From: Bacillota bacterium
GTDB taxonomy: Bacteria; Bacillota; Sulfobacillia; JABLXB01
Assembly (NCBI GenBank): GCA_024653225.1
Contig: JANLGA010000019.1
Span: forward strand, 3,774-22,076
Reading direction: 5' to 3'
DNA length: 18,303 nucleotides
The translations under genes and the position numbers were made by a program. The notes under the pieces were generated by a model. That model was not told the origin of the DNA. It worked only from the letters and a program-made list of their open reading frames with translations, and searched no databases. This document shows, one piece after another, positions 8,301-13,249 of this stretch; position 1 is the stretch's first letter; the number at the start of each line of letters is the position of its first letter.

Positions 8301-8561
8301 CGTGGGCTCCGTGTCCTTGAAATCCGGCACGTCGTTGAGAAGCTTCCCGTCGAACGGGCTGACCATAGCCCTCATAGTGGACTCGAGCCGGGCGAACGGG
8401 ATGATGTCACCTGGTGAAGGGGTGAGCTCTACTTCAACGCTGCACGAGTGCTTGTGCAGGTCGCCGGGTCCGCCGGAGACGTTCACGCGGTGCAGGACGC
8501 TCACGAAAAGCGTTATGCTGAGCCTCAGTTCCGGGCCCTTGGACGCTCTGATCTTCAACAC
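5331..8561 (-). CDS. PTPS-like domain fused to GT-C-like membrane protein (1076 aa), first gene of XrtG-type operon
   Basis: Residues 1-127 form a 6-pyruvoyl-tetrahydropterin synthase/QueD-like domain. The zinc ligands are visible as His24, His36 and His38 (LHKHS), and the family signatures FDGKLLNDVP and TLRESP (Glu117) are present. The position of the catalytic Cys, four before His36, is Pro32, and the Asp-His pair reads Asp71-Gly72, so catalysis as a synthase is unlikely. A Pro/Glu/Arg-rich linker (about 128-225) leads to a multi-pass membrane region from about 236. This carries YPWGSDTWGH (Asp275, His279) and WYNG, as in the paralogue at 194-2746. Next come an alpha/beta region with LVIDMQGLP (about 797-851), a beta-rich part, a last helix (about 1038-1056) and a charged tail. 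TIGRFAM TIGR03112 describes this PTPS-related domain beside XrtG and its glycosyltransferase. GTG at 8561 has GGAG four bases upstream of it. Confidence 0.85.
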   Translation of the reverse strand: MLKIRASKGPELRLSITLFVSVLHRVNVSGGPGDLHKHSCSVEVELTPSPGDIIPFARLESTMRAMVSPFDGKLLNDVPDFKDTEPTIENLCHLLHRRLEAAMLEHGAVVNSVTLRESPTRSVRVVSPAPAVPEAADQPAEEGRPDRRGPPAEPLLLPPRGAVEVPGTRAPTPVETRSVREPPPVEEEKTAAASVEAPPSLPARTIRKAWRLRRMEAQPAGRWFLTPAPSAGAIPVWRSLLLYSAGFLVLALVAAAAYRELLLPQPSAGYPWGSDTWGHIAKAEFLLAEIRRGNLYPRFNPAWYNGVEPFRYWAPGPYYALAAMATLCGDSFTAAGWFVAICALVGGTGWLLHRRRLGFPVALALGTLWTVWPDHVRVAMSEGNLPRATATALFPWVLNWFLAVMEEERPCASIAGCACVASLLVLTHAMIAASFFAELFILSLFWIIQGRKRVRSMVLGVASLLGGIGLSAWWLLPALQGGIASISAAAVSATIDYFPLSRSFDPSIRLVNPESFYWGVSLLPLALWVIVTWPRRQDLGKASLATGAVLVAITTPALRPVYSAIPFHHLLWPLYMVSGAVGIFFLAGFLPIRTYSRGERKYVIATMLALFLFSLADAYPSLRLIATRPLPVFLEAAERRIPDDGWRVATLDLSGFGSAGTYLFGRGSEREQVYGWAWQGAATAREIVGLNTALRDEFPAFLFDRLKEMGATSLVVRRPLIEPYVDAFLWEAGAQGYREVWRSQDVLILARKTGPYAVRTSYAALGIGSFVPNLSLIFPSIQAGESDVIDSYSPDRLRQYPCVILSGATWTDKAAAEWVLSQYVLSGGRLVIDMQGLPEDVLSKRPSILGVTGEPVLIYNPIEVVGGDSQVVRLRDFDPSHYPWKALSPQGLDNSVLTYEHLGEKAVLTGTRTIHGRDVWFVGANLPFHAFLTRDSAAVGVLSSVLDIKPHAPPERAEIPLDGYEADAAGYRFSLTVPESWGSSSITVPVATRENLVVRVDGREARWGSVHHLLQLNLGPGAHSVEIEIAAPAAERTGAMVSAAALVLVAIVMLVQKRGGARDKKTGGGRDLGDAS

Positions 8562-8575
8562 CAGACTCCAAGCCG

Positions 8576-8591
8576 GGATCTCCCCAGATCC
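8576..8591. promoter_or_regulatory. 16-bp perfect inverted repeat in the leader of the XrtG-type operon
   Basis: GGATCT-CCCC-AGATCC forms a perfect palindrome with 6-bp arms. It lies between the predicted transcription start (about 8601) and the GTG start at 8561, on the minus strand. Its place suggests an operator for a dimeric regulator or a small leader hairpin. No regulator gene is visible in the window, so this stays a candidate. Confidence 0.35.
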
Positions 8592-8607
8592 AGGTAGTTC
8601 TTACTTG

Positions 8608-8635
8608 ATCTTACCACGCTTTGTGCGAATCTCAA
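8608..8635 (-). promoter_or_regulatory. Candidate sigma-70-type promoter of the XrtG-type operon
   Basis: Read on the minus strand, TTGAGA (8635-8630) and TAAGAT (8613-8608) are separated by 16 bases. They match the consensus -35 and -10 boxes at five of six and four of six positions. Transcription would begin near 8601, about 40 bases before the GTG start at 8561. The intervening DNA is less GC-rich than the coding regions around it, which supports a promoter. Confidence 0.45.
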
Positions 8636-8757
8636 GACAACCGGGTGTCGGATCTTGCCGAAAGTTGCAGGCACGGTCGCTATCGTGTCGAAAGTCGCGG
8701 ACTGCAGGAGACGAGTCGCGCGCGAAGAAGGACACCCGGGCGAGTAAGTGAAAGATC

Positions 8758-8770
8758 GGAGGTTCGAACC
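8758..8770 (+). promoter_or_regulatory. Ribosome binding site with embedded 10-bp palindrome before the C_GCAxxG_C_C gene
   Basis: GGAGGT (8758-8763) lies seven bases before the ATG at 8771 and fixes that start over upstream in-frame starts such as the ATG at 8621. The ten bases 8761-8770, GGTTCGAACC, form a perfect palindrome that covers the 3' half of the site. It could fold the ribosome site or be an operator; it may also be chance. Confidence 0.4.
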
Positions 8771-9229
8771 ATGGCATCGAATGAGGCCGCGGAATCCGCC
8801 GCCCGCCACCACGATTCGGGATTCAACTGCGCCGAATCGGTCCTGGCGGGGTTGGCGGAGGCAGTGGGGATCCCCGGGGCCGTCGTCTCGGCGGCGACAG
8901 GGTTCGGCGGGGGCATAGGCCGGCGCGGCGACACCTGCGGAGCCCTGACAGGCGCGGTGATTGCGGTCGGGCTGAAATGCGGGAGAACGAGCCCGGGGGA
9001 GAAGGAGCTTTACGAGAGGATTCAACGGATCGCCGCCCGGCTCCAGGAGGAGTTCGCCGGCGCTCACGGGAGCGTGTACTGCAGGGACCTTATCCCGTAC
9101 GACCTGCGGGACCCCGCACAGCTCGCCGAATACCGGCGCGACGCCGCCACGCGCAACAAGTGCAGGGATTTCGTCATGACCGCAGCGAGGACGGCGGCGC
9201 GGCTCCTCGAGGCCGGGCCGGGGGCGTGA
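8771..9229 (+). CDS. C_GCAxxG_C_C family protein (152 aa)
   Basis: This is a small soluble protein of the C_GCAxxG_C_C family (PF09719/TIGR01909). These proteins are named for their conserved cysteines and are thought to be redox-related, without an established reaction. The visible signatures are FNCAESVL (Cys20), GFGGGI followed by GDTCGALTG (Cys56), Cys70, YCRDL (Cys104) and KCRDF (Cys131). The glycine-rich centre and five cysteines match the family, and the length is normal. A GGAGGT ribosome site precedes ATG 8771. The gene stands alone on the plus strand. It is divergent from the XrtG-type operon, and its last 56 bases overlap the 3' end of mobA, which runs the other way. The neighbouring molybdopterin oxidoreductase makes a redox role plausible, but no direct link is shown. 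Confidence 0.88.
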   Translation: MASNEAAESAARHHDSGFNCAESVLAGLAEAVGIPGAVVSAATGFGGGIGRRGDTCGALTGAVIAVGLKCGRTSPGEKELYERIQRIAARLQEEFAGAHGSVYCRDLIPYDLRDPAQLAEYRRDAATRNKCRDFVMTAARTAARLLEAGPGA

Positions 9230-9872
9230 GAGGGCGGGCCCCAACCCATCCCCGTGCCGACTGCAAGTCGGAAGGCTCGTTCACGTTGGAGAACAAGGCC
9301 CTCTCGTCTCCGAACATCCGGATCTCGCGCAGAGTAACGGGTCGAACGCGGATGGACCGAAACACCGCGTGAACCGCGGTGCAAAGGTGCGGGGCGCGCC
9401 TCGCTCCGCGCGCCGCGGTGTGTGTGCCGGCTTCCAGCGCCCGGCGGATGAACGGCGTGGCCGAGGGGTTGTACAGGGCGAATGTCGGTTCCCAGTAGCC
9501 CCCGTAATGGGGAACCACGGCGTCGTATTCGCCAGGCGCCGAGACCATGTACGCCGCCAGGTGAGCGGACACGAACGGCATGTCGCAGGCCGCGACGAAA
9601 CAGGGTTGGCCGGTGAAGTGAAGCGCCGCGTCTATCCCCGCGAGCGGGCCGCGGCCCGCGAAGCGGTCGGGGATCGTTTCGAGGCCGAGATAGGAGTACG
9701 GTGCCGGCCGGGAGGTGACGATGACCACCTTCTCCGCCAGTCCTTCGAGCGCGACGATCACGCGCTCGATCAGCGGGACACCGTGCACCTCCGCCAGGCC
9801 CTTCTCGACCGGAGTCGCGCCGGGGGACATCCTGGCGGCCTCCCCGCCCGCGAGTATGGCGGCCACGGTCAA
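9174..9872 (-). CDS. mobA: Molybdenum cofactor guanylyltransferase MobA (232 aa)
   Basis: The enzyme joins GMP from GTP to molybdenum cofactor, giving the guanine dinucleotide form used by DMSO-reductase-family enzymes. The N-terminus reads MTVAAILAGGEAARM, the LAGG-x3-RM nucleotide-binding loop, followed by EKGLAEVHGVPLIERV with the conserved Lys. GRGPLAGI, the Mg-binding ACDMPF motif and the C-terminal NVNEPSDL are all present. TTG at 9872 is chosen because it gives the usual N-terminal spacing. It also overlaps the TGA of the oxidoreductase gene as TTGA, implying translational coupling; GTG at 9866 is the alternative. The last 25 or so residues (Pro/Arg-rich, after SDLQSARG) go beyond the usual end of the family. 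They overlap the convergent C_GCAxxG_C_C gene by 56 bases. Identification is firm. Confidence 0.9.
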   Translation of the reverse strand: MTVAAILAGGEAARMSPGATPVEKGLAEVHGVPLIERVIVALEGLAEKVVIVTSRPAPYSYLGLETIPDRFAGRGPLAGIDAALHFTGQPCFVAACDMPFVSAHLAAYMVSAPGEYDAVVPHYGGYWEPTFALYNPSATPFIRRALEAGTHTAARGARRAPHLCTAVHAVFRSIRVRPVTLREIRMFGDERALFSNVNEPSDLQSARGWVGARPLTPPARPRGAAPPSSLRS

Positions 9873-11893
9873 GGGGTTTTCACCACCCTGACGCGGCAGT
9901 CGTTGAACGCGGCCTGTCCCCCGAAATCGGCCTGGCGATCGGGCGTGAGCAGGTTCGCGCCCGATCGCTTCAAGACCGACGCACCTTCGTAGGCGGAGAC
10001 CGTATCGTCCCTCTGCCCCGCAACGGCCCGCGCGATGCCCTCCAGGCGGCCCCTCCCGGGCGCCTCCACCACCACCCGGCAACCATCCCGCAGGCCGAGA
10101 CCGGCCATGGCGGCGGGGCTCATGCGGATTTCCAGCGCGCCGTCCCGCAGGATGCTGTCGGAGAACTGGGAATGCATGGTCCCTGGCCCGGAGGAAGACA
10201 CGAAGATGAACGGATAATCGGCGGCCAGGGACTCGTCCCCCGCCTCGGCCGGCGGAATCCAGGACGGCAACGGGTCGTGCGCCTCTCGTTCCGCCTGGAT
10301 GGAGTAGAACTCGTACTTGCCGGACGGCGTGGCGAACTTCCCATCGCTCCAGGGCACCGCGGGCGCGCCGGGGACCCTGACCCAACGGCCCCGTAGCGAT
10401 GCGGCCGTTATCCCGTGATCGTTGAGCGGACGCAGCGCCTCGTCGGCCCAGTAGTCAATGGGCTTGTCCAGGCCCGTCTCGAGGCCCATTTCCCGGGACA
10501 AGCGCCCGAATATGTCCTTCTCGCCCATGCACTCCGCCGCGGGTTCCACGGCCTGCTCGGTGTACATTATGTAGTCATGCCACGAGGAGGTGATGATGTC
10601 GCTCTCCTCCAGCCAGCCGGTGGCGGGCAGCACGATGTCGGCCTGCCGGGCGGTCTCGGACATCCGTATGTCCACGACCACCTTGAAATCCACGGCGGCA
10701 AACGCCCGCTGCATCTTCTCGGAATTCGGGACCTGGTTCACCGGGTTCGCGCGCGTGACGAACATCACCTTCACCGGTGCGTCCGACGCCCGAGCGCGGA
10801 GGATGCACTCCGCGAGGATCGGTCGCGGGAAGAACCTGGCTTCTTTGCGCAGCTCGGCGCCGTCAACCGGTGCCAGGCAGCCTGCCGACGCCCGCGTGGC
10901 GTAGTTGGCCCCCCCTCCGCTCACGCCGATGTTTCCCGTGAGGGCGGCGAGGGCGTCTATCGCCCTGACCGTGTGGCCGCCGTTGGCGTACCTCTGGACC
11001 CCGTAGCCTATCAGGATCGCGGCCGGCTTGGAGGCGGCGTACAGCCCTGCAAACCTGCATATCTCACTCGGGGGCACGTCGCAGATGCGGGAGGCGACCT
11101 CGGGGGAGAAGTGCTCGACCATGTCCCGGAATCTCTCGAAACCGAGCGTGCGGTTCCCCACGAAATCGGTGTCGAGCAGGCCCTCGGCTATGATGAAATG
11201 GGCCATGCCCAGCGCCAGCGCGGCGTCGGTCCCGGGCCGGGGCGCGACGTGGATGTCCGCGAGGGATGCCGACGCGGACCGCGCCGGGTCAACGAGCACG
11301 GCCCTCGCCCCGCGTTTCTTCGCTTCGAGCAAGTGTGGGATGGTGTGGACGTTGGTGACCGCGGGGTTCCTTCCCCACAGGACTGCCAACCGCGTGTTCG
11401 CGAGGTCCGTGGGATCGTGGGCGAGATTCGCGCCGAAGTCGTATCGCTGCGCAGCCAGTCCGGCGCTGAAGCACAGGTCTCCCGAGGGGAGTGTCACCGA
11501 GCCGAGGGCGTTGAAGAACCTCTTCTCAAGCGACTTCAGGTAGCCCCTCGAGCCCCACTCGTGGTAAAGGAGGATGCTCTTTCCACCATGCCGCTCCCTG
11601 GCGGACTCCACCTTCTCGACCACGGCGGATATGGCGTCCTGCCAGGTTACGCGCCTCCAGCCGGAACCCGTCCTCATCACGGGGTGCAGCAGCCTCTCCG
11701 GCCCGTACAGGCGCTTCAGGAGTGCCGCGGACTTGCCGCAGGGCCTCCCGCGGAGCACCGGGTCGTGGGGATCCCCGCGAAGCGAGACCACCCGGCCCCC
11801 CCTGACCTCCGCCATCAGGAAACATACATCGGTGCAGTTCAGCGGGCACGCGGTCCTGGCCGTCCGCCGGCCGCCCGGCAATCCTCCCACCAC
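9869..11893 (-). CDS. Molybdopterin oxidoreductase catalytic subunit, DMSO-reductase family (674 aa)
   Basis: This is a bis-MGD molybdenum or tungsten enzyme with one N-terminal [4Fe-4S] cluster, formed by Cys16, Cys20, Cys24 and Cys52 (C-x3-C-x3-C-x27-C). The Mo-coordinating position probably lies in GDLCFSAGLAAQ. By comparison with the YSTG of DMSO reductase, Ser143 would be the ligand, with Cys141 the alternative. LWGRNP, TRANPVNQVPN, VLPATGWLEE and a C-terminal molybdopterin-dinucleotide binding domain (from about 555) fit the family. There is no twin-arginine signal peptide, so it should act in the cytoplasm. No electron-transfer (ferredoxin-like) or membrane anchor subunit is next to it. 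GTG at 11893 or 11890 follows a G-rich ribosome site. mobA starts at its stop codon, which links the enzyme to its cofactor. The substrate is unknown. Confidence 0.9.
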   Translation of the reverse strand: MVGGLPGGRRTARTACPLNCTDVCFLMAEVRGGRVVSLRGDPHDPVLRGRPCGKSAALLKRLYGPERLLHPVMRTGSGWRRVTWQDAISAVVEKVESARERHGGKSILLYHEWGSRGYLKSLEKRFFNALGSVTLPSGDLCFSAGLAAQRYDFGANLAHDPTDLANTRLAVLWGRNPAVTNVHTIPHLLEAKKRGARAVLVDPARSASASLADIHVAPRPGTDAALALGMAHFIIAEGLLDTDFVGNRTLGFERFRDMVEHFSPEVASRICDVPPSEICRFAGLYAASKPAAILIGYGVQRYANGGHTVRAIDALAALTGNIGVSGGGANYATRASAGCLAPVDGAELRKEARFFPRPILAECILRARASDAPVKVMFVTRANPVNQVPNSEKMQRAFAAVDFKVVVDIRMSETARQADIVLPATGWLEESDIITSSWHDYIMYTEQAVEPAAECMGEKDIFGRLSREMGLETGLDKPIDYWADEALRPLNDHGITAASLRGRWVRVPGAPAVPWSDGKFATPSGKYEFYSIQAEREAHDPLPSWIPPAEAGDESLAADYPFIFVSSSGPGTMHSQFSDSILRDGALEIRMSPAAMAGLGLRDGCRVVVEAPGRGRLEGIARAVAGQRDDTVSAYEGASVLKRSGANLLTPDRQADFGGQAAFNDCRVRVVKTP

Positions 11894-11917
11894 GAACCCC
11901 CCCGGTCGAGCGCACTC

Positions 11918-11946
11918 GGCCGCGGGCGACTCGCTCTCCCGCGGCC
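11918..11946. repeat. Hairpin between the aminotransferase and oxidoreductase genes
   Basis: GGCCGCGGG (11918-11926) and CCCGCGGCC (11938-11946) are a perfect 9-bp inverted repeat with an 11-base loop. It lies in the 94-base gap between the aminotransferase stop and the oxidoreductase start. No T-run follows on the minus strand, so it is not a classical terminator. It could be an RNA stability element, a weak terminator or an attenuator. Confidence 0.5.
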
Positions 11947-11987
11947 CTAAGTCAGCATTCGTCGCGACCGGGGTCCCGACCTGTTCG

Positions 11988-12860
11988 CTAGAGCGGAGTC
12001 CCGGTGGAATTCGCCAGGTCCCTGAATCCCTCCATGAGTCTCCTCGTGACGGGGCCCGGTTCCCCTGTTCCGATCGCCCTGCCGTCCACCACCGTAACCG
12101 GCGCTATCTCGGCGGCGGTACCGGTGAGGAAACACTCGTCTGCGACGTACACATCGTGGAGGGAAAAGACCCCCTCCGACACCTCGAACCCCATAGAGGA
12201 CGCCATCTCCATCACCGTGTTCCTCGTGACCCCTTCGAGAATGCCGAGGTAGGGGGCGGGGGTGATCAGGGTCCTTCCGCGGACTATGAACACGTTGTCG
12301 CCCGTGCCCTCGACGACATAGCCCTGCTGGTTGAGCATGAGGACCTCCGGCACGCCCGCCAGGTTCGCGATCGCCTTGGCCATCACGTTGTTAAGGTAAT
12401 TCAACGACTTGACCCGCGGCGAGAGCGCGTCGGGCGCCGTGCGCCTTACCGCCACGGACATCACGGGTAGACCCTTGCGGTACGCCTCTTCGGGGTAAAG
12501 GATGATGTCGTCCGCCACGATGAACACGCTAGGCTCCCCGCATTTCGAGGGATCGAGCCCGAGGTCGCCGACCCCGCGCGTGACCACCAGCCGAATGTAG
12601 CAGTCCCTGAATCCGTTCGCGCGAACCGTCTGGAGTACGGCCTCCTCCATCTCTTTTTGGTCGAGCGGGATCCGGAGGAGAATGGAGTGCGCGGACTCGT
12701 ACAGTCGGCGGATGTGCTCCGCCAGCTTGAACACCCTGCCATTATACGCGCGGATGCCCTCGAACACCCCGTCTCCGTACAGAAGCCCGTGATCGAACAC
12801 CGAGACCTTCGCATCCTGCCGCGGTATCATCGAGCCATCGGCATAGACCAATCTGCTCAT
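11988..12860 (-). CDS. ilvE: Branched-chain amino acid aminotransferase-like PLP enzyme (290 aa)
   Basis: This is a fold-type IV PLP aminotransferase that interconverts Leu/Ile/Val and their 2-oxo acids with glutamate/2-oxoglutarate in the cytoplasm. Landmarks are VFDHGLLYGDGVFEGIRAY near the N-terminus, the Schiff-base Lys151 in SPRVKSLNYLNN, Glu184 in YVVEGTGDNVF that contacts the PLP ring nitrogen, and FLTGTAAEIAPV. The 290 aa length matches the short archaeal/Firmicute IlvE group. ATG 12860 is preceded by GGAAGGAGA at about eight bases. It is divergent from a branched-chain amino acid importer, which supports this substrate class. D-amino acid aminotransferase and 4-amino-4-deoxychorismate lyase share the fold, but the EGIRAY and SLNYLNN signatures favour IlvE. 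Confidence 0.9.
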   Translation of the reverse strand: MSRLVYADGSMIPRQDAKVSVFDHGLLYGDGVFEGIRAYNGRVFKLAEHIRRLYESAHSILLRIPLDQKEMEEAVLQTVRANGFRDCYIRLVVTRGVGDLGLDPSKCGEPSVFIVADDIILYPEEAYRKGLPVMSVAVRRTAPDALSPRVKSLNYLNNVMAKAIANLAGVPEVLMLNQQGYVVEGTGDNVFIVRGRTLITPAPYLGILEGVTRNTVMEMASSMGFEVSEGVFSLHDVYVADECFLTGTAAEIAPVTVVDGRAIGTGEPGPVTRRLMEGFRDLANSTGTPL

Positions 12861-12911
12861 GGCGGCGTCTCCTTCCTCGAAGAACTGGGCTGCAACTGGT
12901 ATGTTTCTCCC

Positions 12912-12940
12912 ACCTTATCACGGCCGCCACCGGCTGTAAA
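12912..12940 (-). promoter_or_regulatory. Candidate ilvE promoter
   Basis: On the minus strand TTTACA (12940-12935) and TAAGGT (12917-12912) are 17 bases apart. The -35 match is five of six; the -10 match is weak (three of six). A start near 12905 would give a leader of about 45 bases before ATG 12860. The similar TAAGAT box before the XrtG-type operon gives a little support. Confidence 0.35.
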
Positions 12941-13084
12941 GGGGCTAGTAGGAGTTTGCAGAATCGTGGAGAATTCACAGGCGGTACCCGCAGACTCGCC
13001 CGGCCGCTGTCTTCGGAGGCCTGTGCTCGTTTTGCGGAGAGAAAAGCACTCTTCGGGAAGGATTCTGAACTGACTTAGAGAAAT

Positions 13085-13100
13085 GGTCTTAGCCAAGACC
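13085..13100. promoter_or_regulatory. 16-bp inverted repeat upstream of livK (operator or leader hairpin)
   Basis: GGTCTT-AGCC-AAGACC has perfect 6-bp arms in the divergent ilvE/livK region. Its symmetry and position suit a binding site for a dimeric regulator controlling the importer, or a hairpin at the start of the livK leader. No regulator gene is in the window. Confidence 0.35.
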
Positions 13101-13142
13101 TAACTCGGATGCAGGCGTTGCCGGGGGTCGGCGCCCAGCCGG

Positions 13143-13158
13143 CCCCTTCGGGAAGGGG
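13143..13158 (+). promoter_or_regulatory. Stable hairpin in the livK leader
   Basis: CCCCTT-CGGG-AAGGGG would form a 6-bp GC-rich stem with a four-base loop about 90 bases before the livK start. No T-run follows, so it is not an intrinsic terminator. It may be part of a larger structured leader together with the GC-rich pairing just upstream. Confidence 0.4.
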
Positions 13159-13249
13159 GGTTGCCTGAAAAACGGAAAGTGCCGCATGAAGCGAGGGGTC
13201 GAAAGGTTGAGCCGAAGAGTACATGGATAACGGGAGGGGTAGAGAACTG

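Larger units (their letters stand above)
12861..13249. other. 389-base divergent intergenic region between ilvE and livK
   Basis: No convincing gene is present. The left part holds the candidate ilvE promoter. The right part (about 13085-13249) would be a livK leader with two clear hairpins, 13085-13100 and 13143-13158, plus further GC-rich pairing potential (GTCGGC/GCCGGC near 13126-13144). I do not recognise a known riboswitch class. No good sigma-70 promoter for livK stands out. A short spurious reading frame on the minus strand here has no family features. Confidence 0.6.

Noticed and set aside
8178..8561. PTPS-like domain as a working QueD or pterin synthase
   Set aside because: The catalytic Cys and the His of the Asp-His pair are replaced, and the domain is fused to a membrane protein with no queuosine or pterin genes nearby.
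8761..8770. GGTTCGAACC as a tRNA T-arm
   Set aside because: No acceptor stem, anticodon arm or D-arm surrounds it. It is a palindrome at a ribosome binding site.
10415..11950. 511-residue plus-strand open frame over the molybdoenzyme gene
   Set aside because: It has His/Arg/Gly-rich composition and no recognisable domain, and the opposite strand encodes a clear molybdopterin oxidoreductase.
13085..13249. livK leader as a known riboswitch (TPP, glycine, c-di-GMP, cobalamin, T-box)
   Set aside because: None of the conserved core motifs of these classes could be found by eye. Only generic hairpins are supported.
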